Positions 23,441 through 33,197 of a stretch of DNA of 64,000 bases are shown one piece after another. The DNA is taken from NCBI RefSeq assembly GCF_002214505.1, contig NZ_CP015103.1:1302001-1366000 (forward strand), read 5' to 3'. Position 1 is the stretch's first letter, and each line of letters starts with the position of its first letter. The translations under genes were made by a program, and so were the position numbers. Source of the stretch: Thermococcus siculi (GTDB lineage Archaea > Methanobacteriota_B > Thermococci > Thermococcales > Thermococcaceae). Under the pieces are notes generated by a model. It was not told the origin of the DNA and ran no database searches. It saw only the letters and a list, made by a program, of their open reading frames with translations.

Positions 23441-24124
23441 ATGAAGGGGAAACTTTTATTGGTTGCTGGAGTGGCGCTCACACTGCTCCTGACGATCTCC
23501 CTGGTAATCGCTTCCCAGAAATCCGTGATGGCAGGTTATTCCGGCGAGAGGATGCATTCCTCAGCTCCGGTCATATACTCTTCCGACAGCGTGGAGCTGG
23601 CCTCTCCCCCGAGGTACACCACCGTCTACGTCATCGTACAGGCGGAGGAACCCTTAAAATCCATGCTGGAGAGCCGTCTCGTTGCCAGGATCGAGAGAAT
23701 GGGACTGAAACCTGTTGTGATCAACGTTGAGGACTCTCCAGAGATCCAGCTGAAGGGAAACGTCCTCTTCGTCTATGTAACCTACCTTCGGGAGAGAAAC
23801 GAACTCCTGATGAAGACCCTCGAAGCAGGCGCAATGGCTTACTATTCAACCTCGGGGGACATCGTGGATTTCCTGAACGCCCTCCAGAAATACAGGAACC
23901 GCGTTCCTTCCTCCGACGTGGAAACCCTGATGGATAGGGTATCTGAGGAGACCGAAATGAGAATTGACTCCAATTTGATCGCCGGGGACGTCCTCTTCCA
24001 GTACTGGCAGGACATACGTGCAAAATCCGGAGCGCTGAGCAATTCTGACCCCTACCTGCTACTGGCTGACTATCTGGCCGACGAGATAGCGAGGGGAATA
24101 AGCAGCGTGGAGGCTTCCAGATGA
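23441..24124 (+). CDS. Secreted/membrane-anchored protein, paralogue 1 of a three-gene cassette
   Basis: The product has about 227 aa and an N-terminal hydrophobic helix (LLLVAGVALTLLLTISLVIA), then an exported alpha/beta domain: TTVYVIVQAEEPLKSMLESR, VLFVYVTYL, and a motif AYYSTSGDIVDFL near residue 135. No family is recognised. The two following genes share the same plan: an N-terminal anchor, a strand, about 30 residues, then a hydrophobic strand ending Y-x3-GD-x3-Y/F-L, and a C-terminal LADxLxxE-type helix. The three therefore look like diverged tandem duplicates. The stop overlaps the next start by ATGA. Confidence 0.7.
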   Translation: MKGKLLLVAGVALTLLLTISLVIASQKSVMAGYSGERMHSSAPVIYSSDSVELASPPRYTTVYVIVQAEEPLKSMLESRLVARIERMGLKPVVINVEDSPEIQLKGNVLFVYVTYLRERNELLMKTLEAGAMAYYSTSGDIVDFLNALQKYRNRVPSSDVETLMDRVSEETEMRIDSNLIAGDVLFQYWQDIRAKSGALSNSDPYLLLADYLADEIARGISSVEASR

Positions 24125-24705
24125 GGCGGAGGAATGTTTACATCCTTCTGCTTGCGGTTCTCATTCTTTCCGTCGTTTTCTACTGGGGAAACTTCGCCTT
24201 CGCTGTGTCGAAGGCCGCATCAACGGCCCAGGTGGGCACCGCCAGAGAGTCCAACGCGACCGTTAACCCCGGCTTCTGCATCTACCCCGACTCCAAACTC
24301 GGGGAACTGGTTGCCGATGAACTGCGAAACAGGGGTCACAGGGTTCTCCTCCTCAGCGCTCCCGTTCAGTGCGACGGACAGTTCGCGGCCCTCTGGGTCG
24401 AATGGATTAACGTAACCTACACCCCGGTGTTCGCCAGGGGGGAGATAAAGGTCATCGCGATTTACTCGAGCGCCGGCGATCCTACCCACTACCTCCGCTA
24501 CAGGAACGCGACTGACAGGAGAACGGCCCTGATAGATTTTGAAAAAACCGAGGTTCCGCAGATAAGGAGCTACGTTATCCTGACGGTCTCGGACACCTCA
24601 AAGGGCATCATGAGCCTCAGGGGATACGCGGACCACCTCATGGAACAGTCGGCGAAGGCACTTGCGGATTCACTAGAAAAACTCGGGAAAGAGGGAGCCG
24701 AATGA
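24121..24705 (+). CDS. Secreted/membrane-anchored protein, paralogue 2 of the cassette
   Basis: The product has 194 aa with an N-terminal anchor (NVYILLLAVLILSVVFYWGNFAFAV), then an exported domain. CIYPDSKLGELVADELRNRG parallels the LKSMLESRLVARIERMG helix of paralogue 1. IKVIAIYSSAGDPTHYL matches its AYYSTSGDIVDFL, and LMEQSAKALADSLEKLG closes the domain. Two cysteines (CIYPD, VQCDG) could form a disulfide. Function unknown. Four-base overlaps at both ends indicate coupled translation with its neighbours. Confidence 0.7.
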   Translation: MRRRNVYILLLAVLILSVVFYWGNFAFAVSKAASTAQVGTARESNATVNPGFCIYPDSKLGELVADELRNRGHRVLLLSAPVQCDGQFAALWVEWINVTYTPVFARGEIKVIAIYSSAGDPTHYLRYRNATDRRTALIDFEKTEVPQIRSYVILTVSDTSKGIMSLRGYADHLMEQSAKALADSLEKLGKEGAE

Positions 24706-25403
24706 GGAACTCGGCCAAGGCCCTGGCGGTACTCATAATGGCCGTCTACCTGTTCGTCGGCTACTTCTCGCTCTCGACCCACGTTTCCTGGAAAGATAGG
24801 GGCGAGTTCAACCACCTTGAGAACGTGAGCGCTTCCCCGCGCGTGACCGTGGACATGCCCCTGGAACTTGAGCTTGTGCCCGATGTATATCCCGAACTGG
24901 GAGGAGATAGATTCGAGGATTCGCTTAAAGGGGCCATCGAAGATGCCCTCAGATCCAATGACCTCTGGGCCGACTTCAGCCACATCCGTCCGGTTATAGT
25001 GTTTCCTGGCGAGGGTCCCCCCGATAGAATAGACAACCCCGTCATCATCGTCTTCACCAGCTTTCAGGGCCACGAGAACAGGTTCTACTACGAAAGCTGC
25101 TACGCCAGCGTGCTTCTCTACATGAACTCAAACGGCGACGTTGGGAGCTATCTGTCGGTTGAGAGGAGGTACTCTGGAGATTCCAGCAAAACCGACGATC
25201 TGTCAAACTTTGCCAGGGATCTGTACAACGAGGCGCGTGCCCGGGGTGACTCCCTGGGGGGCAGTTACTCCCTAAAAGTCGTCTACTGGAACGTTCTGGA
25301 GGTCAGGAATGGGAAGTTCAGCGGGAGAAAGTGCTGGGATGTTCTGGCGGAGGAGATAGAAAAGGAAGTGGGGGAGTGGGCGGCGACGCTGAATTCTAAA
25401 TGA
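24702..25403 (+). CDS. Secreted/membrane-anchored protein, paralogue 3 of the cassette
   Basis: The product has 233 aa with an N-terminal hydrophobic anchor (ALAVLIMAVYLFVGYFSL) and an exported domain. PVIIVFTSFQGHENRFYY followed by ASVLLYMNSNGDVGSYL keeps the strand, 30-residue spacing and GD motif of paralogues 1 and 2; the C-terminal helix is CWDVLAEEIEKEVGEW. Two cysteines (YESCYAS, GRKCWD) may pair. No known family is recognised. Its 3' end overlaps the convergent wecB gene by 8 nt. Confidence 0.7.
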   Translation: MRNSAKALAVLIMAVYLFVGYFSLSTHVSWKDRGEFNHLENVSASPRVTVDMPLELELVPDVYPELGGDRFEDSLKGAIEDALRSNDLWADFSHIRPVIVFPGEGPPDRIDNPVIIVFTSFQGHENRFYYESCYASVLLYMNSNGDVGSYLSVERRYSGDSSKTDDLSNFARDLYNEARARGDSLGGSYSLKVVYWNVLEVRNGKFSGRKCWDVLAEEIEKEVGEWAATLNSK

Positions 25404-26529
25404 AGCGCGAACCCTTGATCCTAAGCTCTCCCCTCTCGTGGAGGTCCAGCAGTATCTCCGCTATCCTCTTCCCGGCTTTCCCGTCGCCGAAGGGGTTCGG
25501 AGCGTTCGCCATCTTTCTGTAGAACTCCTCGTCCTCAATCAGCCTCTTCAGGTATTCCATCGCCCTTTCCTTCTCAAGGCCCACCAGGACGTTTCCACCA
25601 GCTTCCACCGTCTCTGGCCTTTCCGTATTGTAGCGGAGGGTCAAACAGGGCACGTTGAGGGTTATCGCCTCCTCCTGTATTCCTCCCGAGTCCGTCATTA
25701 TCGCAAAGGCGTTCTTCTCAAGCTTCAAGAAGTCGAGGTAGCCGAGCGGTTTGGTAACGATGAGGTTCTCTATCGAGCTTACCCTCTCCCAAAGCCCGAA
25801 CTCCTGGAGCCTCTTCCTGGTTCTCGGGTGAATCGGGTATATCGCCTTCATCGGCAGGTTCTCGAGTATCTCAACCAGCCTCTCCAGGTTCTCCCTGCTG
25901 TCCGTGTTTTCGGCCCGGTGAGCGGTAATCAGGATGTAGCCCTTGGGCCTGAGGCCGAACCTCTCCAGAACGTCGCTCTTCTTTTCCGCGACCTTGGCGT
26001 TCTGGAGGACGGCATCGACGACGGTGTTCCCGGTAACGTAAACATTCTCGGTTATTCCCTCCCTCTCGAGGTTTTTTCTGGCCTCTTCGGTTGGTGGGAA
26101 TAGGATCTCGCTCGCGTGGTCGGCCAAAATCCTGTTTATCTCCTCCGGCATCGTCCTGTCGAAGCTCCTCAATCCTGCCTCAACATGGGCAACAGGAATC
26201 TTTAGCTTGACGCTCGCCAGCGCTCCGGCCAAGACCGTGTTGGTATCGCCCTGAACGAGGGTAACGTCCGGCCTTTCGTCCATCAGGACCTTTTCAATCT
26301 TTATCATGGCCAGTCCTGTCTGCTCCGCCTGGGTTCCGGAACCGACCTCGAGGTGGTAGTCTATCGGCGGAAGCTCCAGCTCCTCCAGAAACACCGCGCT
26401 CATCTCGTAGTCGTAGTGCTGGCCCGTGTGGATGAGGAGCGGCTCAACGCCCCTCTCCAGGAACGCCCTTATAACCGGAGCGAGCTTTATTATCTCGGGC
26501 CTCGTTCCGAAGACGAAGGCCGGCTTCAA
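25396..26529 (-). CDS. wecB: UDP-N-acetylglucosamine 2-epimerase (non-hydrolysing)
   Basis: A 377 aa GT-B-fold enzyme with FGTRPEIIKLAPVI at the start, HTGQHYDYEMS, VQGDTNTVLAGALAS, HVEAGLRSFDRTMPEEINR, TAHRAENTD and TDSGGIQEEA, all standard for WecB-type epimerases. It converts UDP-GlcNAc to UDP-ManNAc for surface polysaccharide. A TTG start at 26529 follows GGGGTGAGTT and overlaps the wecC stop (TTGA), so translation is coupled to wecC. Confidence 0.93.
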   Translation of the reverse strand: MKPAFVFGTRPEIIKLAPVIRAFLERGVEPLLIHTGQHYDYEMSAVFLEELELPPIDYHLEVGSGTQAEQTGLAMIKIEKVLMDERPDVTLVQGDTNTVLAGALASVKLKIPVAHVEAGLRSFDRTMPEEINRILADHASEILFPPTEEARKNLEREGITENVYVTGNTVVDAVLQNAKVAEKKSDVLERFGLRPKGYILITAHRAENTDSRENLERLVEILENLPMKAIYPIHPRTRKRLQEFGLWERVSSIENLIVTKPLGYLDFLKLEKNAFAIMTDSGGIQEEAITLNVPCLTLRYNTERPETVEAGGNVLVGLEKERAMEYLKRLIEDEEFYRKMANAPNPFGDGKAGKRIAEILLDLHERGELRIKGSRFI

Positions 26530-27812
26530 AACTCACCCCTCCCTATGCCCTTGAAGATGAATCCCTCTGGAGGCTCTTTAACGACGTGCCTTCCGTCCAC
26601 CAGTATCCTTGTGCGCATAAGCTTTCCAAGCTTTTCCCAGTCGAGGGATTTGAACTCCGAATGGTCCGTGGCTATAACGACCGCATCGGCGCCTTTGACC
26701 GCATCCTCGACGCTCCCGTGAGTTCCGCCCACGAAGGGGTCGTAGGTTCTGACCTCTCCTACATCTTCCCCTATTGCCTCGATGAACTCCAGCGCCGGTG
26801 AATTCCTCGTGTCGTCGCTGTCCCCCTTGTAAGCCAGCCCCAGGACGGTTACAACGGCCTTTTCGGGAGGCAGGTTGACGGCCTTCAGCGCCTCGAAGAG
26901 CAGGTCTTTGGTGAGGAGAGGCATGCCGTCGTTTATCTCCCTGGCGAGTCTGATCAGGCCGAAATCATCTCTGGCGGGCCAGATGAGGAGGTGCGGGTCC
27001 TTCGGCAGGCAGTGGCCGCCGACGCCTATTCCGGGAACATGAATCCTGACCCTCGGGTGGGTATTGGCCAGCTCGATGGCCTCGAAGACGTCTATCCCGT
27101 ACTGGTGGGCGAGATAGGCGAACTCGTTCGCCAGAGCGATGTTGACATCTCTAAAGGTGTTCTCCATGAGCTTGACGACCTCGCTGACGGTTGAGTTCGT
27201 CCTGAAGATCTGACCTTTCACAAAGGAGCGGTAGAGTTTCTCCGCCAGCTCGGCGCTTTGGGGGGTTATTCCACCGAAGATGCGGGAGTTGTAAACGAGT
27301 TCCTTGAAGATCCTCCCGGGCATGACCCTCTCAGGGGCGTGAACCATGTAGAAGTCCTCTCCGGCCTTGAAACCTGTTATCTCCTCGATGAGCTTGGCCA
27401 TCTTAACCGTGGTCAGCGGGGGAACAGTGCTTTCGATGACGATGAGGGAACCCTTCTTCATGACCCTGGCGACGGTTCTAACCGCGCTTTCGAGGTAGCT
27501 TAGATTTGGGGTTTTGTCCTCGCCGAGAGGCGTCTGGACGCAGATTATGTAAACGTCCTTCCCGGTTATCTCATCAGGGTTCGAGGTGGCGCTGAGGTTC
27601 CCGCTCTCGACGGCCTTCCTGAGGAGTTCGTCTATCTCAGGCTCGACTATGTGGGCCTCCCCGGAGTTGACCTTTTTGACGACTTCCTCCCTTATTTCAT
27701 AGCCGGTGACCTTGAACCCCGCGTTGGCGAACATTATTGCCGTCGGGAGACCTATGTATCCGAGTCCTATGACTGCTATCTCTGCGGTTCTACTTTCGAT
27801 TTGGCTCTCCAT
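26526..27812 (-). CDS. wecC: UDP-N-acetyl-D-mannosaminuronate/nucleotide-sugar dehydrogenase (WecC type)
   Basis: This protein of about 428 aa has an NAD-binding GLGYIGLPTA near the N-terminus, the catalytic cysteine in GVGGHCLPKDPH, and a C-terminal NAD-linked domain (VTVLGLAYKGDSDDTRNSPAL). The four-electron oxidation of UDP-ManNAc to the uronic acid is the likely reaction because wecB is directly downstream; UDP-Glc is an alternative substrate in the family. The ATG at 27812 has GGGTGGGACGA upstream; the GTG at 27821 sits inside that site. Confidence 0.9.
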   Translation of the reverse strand: MESQIESRTAEIAVIGLGYIGLPTAIMFANAGFKVTGYEIREEVVKKVNSGEAHIVEPEIDELLRKAVESGNLSATSNPDEITGKDVYIICVQTPLGEDKTPNLSYLESAVRTVARVMKKGSLIVIESTVPPLTTVKMAKLIEEITGFKAGEDFYMVHAPERVMPGRIFKELVYNSRIFGGITPQSAELAEKLYRSFVKGQIFRTNSTVSEVVKLMENTFRDVNIALANEFAYLAHQYGIDVFEAIELANTHPRVRIHVPGIGVGGHCLPKDPHLLIWPARDDFGLIRLAREINDGMPLLTKDLLFEALKAVNLPPEKAVVTVLGLAYKGDSDDTRNSPALEFIEAIGEDVGEVRTYDPFVGGTHGSVEDAVKGADAVVIATDHSEFKSLDWEKLGKLMRTRILVDGRHVVKEPPEGFIFKGIGRGEF

Positions 27813-28094
27813 TCGTCCCACCCATCACAGCTCACTTCCCCCCAATAAAAGCCTTTTCCAGAAAACGGTTTCTGGGCCGATTTCTCGGCGAGGTCTCCTG
27901 GTTGAACCTTCTAAGCGACTTCAATCTTCCTGGATTGTATTCCTCCTCCCAGTGTCTCCATCTCACTGAATGAAAGCGTTGTAAACGTTTGTCGGCTTAG
28001 AAACACACTGCTAAAGCTTCAAAAATAAGGCTTTACAACCGTTTTTGGGAAACCCTTATATTGAACAGAGCTGTTCAGTAATACGGTGGGTGGA
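27813..28094. promoter_or_regulatory. Divergent promoter region wecC / DUF354 with inverted repeats
   Basis: The gap contains GTTGTAAA (27978-27985) inverted as TTTACAAC (28032-28039), and a tight dyad TGAACA-GAGC-TGTTCA (28062-28077) directly after the box A CTTATATT (28055-28062) of the plus-strand gene. The dyad covers the expected transcription start, so it may be a repressor operator. No binding protein is known. Confidence 0.45.
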
Positions 28095-29228
28095 ATGAAG
28101 ATATGGGTAGACATCACGAACGCACCTCACGTTCACTTCTTCAAGGGTGTAATCAGGGAGCTTGAGAAGGCCGGACACGAGGTTCTCATCACGACCCGGG
28201 AATTTGACGGCCTCACCGGGATACTCGACATGTACGGCTTCGATTACTACGTCGTCGGCCGGCACGGGGGCGCGACGCTGGAGGGCAAGCTCATCGCCGG
28301 AACCGAGAGGATGTATAGACTGAGCAAGCTCATCATCGAGGAGAAACCTGATCTGGCCCTCTACAAGCACTCCGCCGAGGCGCCCAGGGTTGCCTTCGGC
28401 CTTCAGATACCCTCCATAGGCTTCGTCGACAACGAAACTGCCGTGGCCCAGAACAAGCTCATCCTCCCCTACACAAAGCTCCTGCTCTTCCCCAAGGCAA
28501 TCGACGCCTACGACCTCCTCCGGTGCGGCGCCGACCCGAACGGGATGCGCCCGGTGAACGGTTTCTCCGAGCTGGCGCACCTCTACGGTTTCAAACCTGA
28601 GAGGAAGGTTCTCGGGGAACTCGGCCTTAAGAGGAACGGCTACATCGTCATGCGCACCGAGCCGGTCAAAGCGAACTACTTCAACGGACCCGAGAAGAGC
28701 GTTCTGGAGGACGTCATTCCCCTCCTTCCTGACATCCCGATCGTCCTCTTCCCGCGCACACCAGAGCAGAGGGAGCGCTTCGAGCGCTTTGACAACGTTA
28801 TCATGCCCGAAAGACCCGTTGACAGCCTCAGCCTCCTCTACTACGCCAGGCTCATGATAGGCGCCGGGGGGACGATGAACAGGGAAGCGATAGCCCTTGG
28901 AACCCCCACCATCTCGACCTATCCCGGCAGGCTCCTCGCCGTGACGAAGTGGCTCGTCGAGAAGGGCGTCAAGTTCCATTCCACCGACCCCGTCAAAGTC
29001 GCCACCATGGCCGAACGCATGATAGAGATGAACGGAAGCTACCGCGCCTACATCCGGGGAACGGTGAGCGGCTTCGAAAACCCGATGGACGTCATCCTGA
29101 AGGAAATAGAAACTTACGAGGAGTTCGGGAGCTTCACACCGGCCGGAATGGAGGAACCCTCAGAGGCCGGCAACCTTGGGGGTTACGTAGGCCTCAATGA
29201 GGGCCGCAACGAGGAGGAGCACAACTGA
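28095..29228 (+). CDS. DUF354 glycosyltransferase/epimerase-fold protein
   Basis: This 377 aa protein belongs to the DUF354 family, which has a GT-B fold related to UDP-GlcNAc 2-epimerases. It begins MKIWVDITNAPHVHFF, and has FVDNETAVAQNKLILPYT, a GAGGTMNREAIALGTPTISTY segment like the nucleotide-sugar site of the epimerases, and VMRTEPVKANYFNG. Substrates are unknown; the divergent wecBC genes suggest surface polysaccharide work. Start at 28095 after GGTGGGTGGA. The last 69 nt overlap the convergent SpoIIM-like gene, coding for a polar C-terminal tail. Confidence 0.82.
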   Translation: MKIWVDITNAPHVHFFKGVIRELEKAGHEVLITTREFDGLTGILDMYGFDYYVVGRHGGATLEGKLIAGTERMYRLSKLIIEEKPDLALYKHSAEAPRVAFGLQIPSIGFVDNETAVAQNKLILPYTKLLLFPKAIDAYDLLRCGADPNGMRPVNGFSELAHLYGFKPERKVLGELGLKRNGYIVMRTEPVKANYFNGPEKSVLEDVIPLLPDIPIVLFPRTPEQRERFERFDNVIMPERPVDSLSLLYYARLMIGAGGTMNREAIALGTPTISTYPGRLLAVTKWLVEKGVKFHSTDPVKVATMAERMIEMNGSYRAYIRGTVSGFENPMDVILKEIETYEEFGSFTPAGMEEPSEAGNLGGYVGLNEGRNEEEHN

Positions 29229-29723
29229 GAGCAGGTAGAGTTTCAGGCCATTTACGGCCCCTCTTTTGAACCTTTCTGCGGCTTCTCCCTCTCCCCTAAC
29301 CAGCTCCCTGTACCATACGATTCCAGCAACACCGGCAATCGCTATCGCTGGTATCTCGATGACCCCGTGGGGGATTAAGCCGAGGATTATCTGGCCGATG
29401 GGAACGTCCCCCATTCTGTGAACGGCGAGGACTACCAGCCCGACCATCAACCCGTTGAACGCCATTATGAACCACGGACCGAGGCCGAAGAACAGGCCCG
29501 AGACGAACATCATGAGGGCCACCATCGAGTTGTTGGTGAATATCTTGACGAAGTTTTCGAAACTGGAATCCGATATCGGGCCTATCTGCTCGATCAGCTT
29601 TTCGACAGCCCTGAGGGCGGTATCGGGGCTTGCCATCCCGATTACGTAGCCTACGAAGGAAAAGCCGAGGAACACCAGGAGGAGAAGCCCGAACGTCCTC
29701 CGCGGTATCTCCGGAAGATCCAT
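29160..29723 (-). CDS. SpoIIM/DUF95 family membrane protein
   Basis: About 187 aa with five helices. FTNNSMVALMMFVSGLFFGLGPWFIMAFNGLMVG and GLIPHGVIEIPAIAIAGVAG are the SpoIIM core, the second containing the conserved PHG-IE motif. SpoIIM is part of the forespore engulfment complex in bacilli; archaeal relatives have unknown roles. The ATG at 29723 is preferred (GGAGTG six bases upstream). It starts immediately after the lplB stop, so the two are probably coupled. Confidence 0.82.
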   Translation of the reverse strand: MDLPEIPRRTFGLLLLVFLGFSFVGYVIGMASPDTALRAVEKLIEQIGPISDSSFENFVKIFTNNSMVALMMFVSGLFFGLGPWFIMAFNGLMVGLVVLAVHRMGDVPIGQIILGLIPHGVIEIPAIAIAGVAGIVWYRELVRGEGEAAERFKRGAVNGLKLYLLSVVLLLVAALIEAYVTPKVAGL

Positions 29724-29728
29724 CGGCA

Positions 29729-30007
29729 TCACTCCTTCAGTGCGTTCTTCAGGGCTATCTTGAAGTCCTCGACGTTGACGTAGGGCATCTCTATGTCGAG
29801 CCTCATGGCGAAGAACTCGTCCATCAGCCCCTCCAGCTCCTCGACTCTGTGCCCCTCGAGCTTCTGCTCAAGGTCGTGGACGGCTTCCTCCGGGTGCATG
29901 AAGAAGTCGCCCGTTATCTTAACGTGCTCCGCTATTCCGTTCTCCTCGTCGAACTCTATCCTGATGAGTCCCTTCCTGGCCTTGTGCTCTCCGACGCGGT
30001 GCCTCAT
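29729..30007 (-). CDS. lplB: Lipoate-protein ligase C-terminal domain as a separate subunit (LplB-like)
   Basis: A protein of 92 aa: RKGLIRIEFDEENGIAEHVKITGDFFMHPEEAVHDLEQKLEG matches the accessory C-terminal domain of bacterial lipoate ligases. In some archaea this domain is a separate protein that LplA needs to activate lipoate. No LplA is in the window. GGAGGTG lies six bases before the ATG at 30007 (30010 is an alternative). A longer open frame upstream on this strand is only the antisense of argS. Confidence 0.72.
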   Translation of the reverse strand: MRHRVGEHKARKGLIRIEFDEENGIAEHVKITGDFFMHPEEAVHDLEQKLEGHRVEELEGLMDEFFAMRLDIEMPYVNVEDFKIALKNALKE

Positions 30008-30040
30008 CATACCCACCTCCAGAGTAAATCCGCGGGAGAA

Positions 30041-30050
30041 CTTTTTAAAG
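30041..30050 (+). promoter_or_regulatory. Box A promoter of argS
   Basis: CTTTTTAAAG lies 30-39 nt before the argS ATG; the ribosome binding site GGTGGTG follows at 30070-30076. The lplB start on the other strand is only 34 nt away. Confidence 0.55.
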
Positions 30051-30079
30051 GTTGGGTCTAAGTGGGAGCGGTGGTGTGA

Positions 30080-32008
<1,929 letters not shown>

Positions 32009-33085
32009 CTACCCCTCTCTCATCACTTTTTCCACAACGGGGTCTATCATCAAGTAGCGGCCGTTCTCCTTTTTTACCCAACCCATCTTCTCCAGGTTTA
32101 TGAGAAGGCTGTTTAGGCGTGCGTTAGTCACCGGGCCACCCTTGGCTTCCACGTAGTCCTTTATCTTAGACCATCTTGAAAGTCCAATTGAAATTGCCTT
32201 TAAAATCAAAGCGTAGCGAGGGGAGCGTTTTTCCAGCTCGAAAAGCTCTTCCTTTATCATTGCCCTTGCTCTGTTCAGGGTGGTCTCCATAGCCGCATTA
32301 AAGCTCCCCTTCTTCCAGTAGTTGAAGCCGAACTCCACGAGCCAGCCGGGGATTCCGTCGAGTTTGTCCACCGCTTGCATTATTTCTTCTTCCGGAACTC
32401 TAAGCCCGACTTCCTCAAAGCCCTTCCTAAGGAACTCCTCCGAGAGCTTCCTGGGAAACGGTTTTACTTCAATTTCCTCTGAGATTCTGCCGTAGAGGGG
32501 GCTGGAATAGTCGTCGATTCCGACGAAGTCATGGAGGAGACCCACTTCGGAACCCGTAAACACGAAGCCGATGTTTGGGAGTGAATCGTAGGCGTAAGCC
32601 ACTCCAGCGAGGAAGTCTTTACCTCCTCTGGAACCAAAAAAGCGTAGGTACTGCGCCTCGTCGAAGGCGATAACGACTTTTTTTCCAGTTTTTTTGCCGA
32701 GTTGCTCCATCCCGTCCAGGACGTCAACCCACGTTGATTCGCGGGGTTTTAAGTGCAGGCCTGCGAGGTTTACTCCGTCAACCTTGATTCCCCTGAGGAA
32801 ACCAACTCTGCCCCTCCCAAGGAGTATCCTGGTTATCTCGTCAACGAGCACGGCTGAGCTTATGCTGCCACTTCCAGCCGAATAGAGACGGCGGGTATCG
32901 ATGTAGATTCCAATACCCGGATATTCGTTCAAGGCAACTTTCAGCAGGGAGCTTTTTCCAACCCGTCTGATTCCTATTATAAGGCTTATAGGATACTCAC
33001 GCATTCCGTTGAGTATGCTCTCCAGTTCTTTGTCTCTGTCAAAAATCTCTTCCCTCCTTTCCTTAGGCCTTGGATCAAACAGCAT
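32009..33085 (-). CDS. Archaeal-type (PF01637-like) ATPase with winged-helix C-terminus
   Basis: A 358 aa STAND/AAA-related archaeal ATPase. Walker A is GIRRVGKSSL near residues 38-47, Walker B VVIAFDEAQYL, and sensor-like FTGSEVGLL follows. The C-terminal 80 residues (YALILKAISIGLSRWSKIKDYVEAKGG ... VKKENGRYLMIDPVV) form a winged helix, so it may bind DNA. Such ATPases are abundant and variable in Thermococcales, and their role is unsettled. Two identical dyads cover its promoter and ribosome binding site (33089-33123), pointing to tight and possibly self-made control. Confidence 0.82.
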   Translation of the reverse strand: MLFDPRPKERREEIFDRDKELESILNGMREYPISLIIGIRRVGKSSLLKVALNEYPGIGIYIDTRRLYSAGSGSISSAVLVDEITRILLGRGRVGFLRGIKVDGVNLAGLHLKPRESTWVDVLDGMEQLGKKTGKKVVIAFDEAQYLRFFGSRGGKDFLAGVAYAYDSLPNIGFVFTGSEVGLLHDFVGIDDYSSPLYGRISEEIEVKPFPRKLSEEFLRKGFEEVGLRVPEEEIMQAVDKLDGIPGWLVEFGFNYWKKGSFNAAMETTLNRARAMIKEELFELEKRSPRYALILKAISIGLSRWSKIKDYVEAKGGPVTNARLNSLLINLEKMGWVKKENGRYLMIDPVVEKVMREG

Positions 33086-33088
33086 TTG

Positions 33089-33123
33089 GTATCGCCTCCG
33101 ATACTAAGTATCGGTACCGATAC
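33089..33123. promoter_or_regulatory. Tandem operators GTATCG-N4-CGATAC
   Basis: Two copies of the same 16-bp dyad stand side by side: GTATCG-CCTC-CGATAC (33089-33104) and GTATCG-GTAC-CGATAC (33108-33123), with a 3-nt spacer and centres 19 bp apart, about two helical turns. The second is embedded in a perfect 20-bp palindrome (33106-33125). The first begins four bases before the ATPase start codon and covers its GGAGG. A repressor bound here would block both initiation and translation signals. Confidence 0.7.
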
Positions 33124-33157
33124 TTAAGGGTTTCTATGGGCGGGTTCTTCACCCCAA

Positions 33158-33185
33158 CCCTAAAATACCCCCTCCCCCAAAACCC
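33158..33185 (-). other. G-quadruplex-type motif (minus strand)
   Basis: On the minus strand four G runs of 3, 5, 5 and 3 bases are separated by loops of 4, 1 and 7 bases, the canonical intramolecular quadruplex pattern; a further GGGG lies just beyond. It sits in the 5' region of the aldolase gene, on its template strand. Formation in the cell is not shown. Confidence 0.45.
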
Positions 33186-33197
33186 TCCGGTGGTTCC

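Noticed and set aside
27978-27986. GTTGTAAAC, a SurR core match upstream of DUF354
   Set aside because: Only the six core bases match and the third GTT is absent. One such hit is expected by chance in the intergenic sequence of this window.
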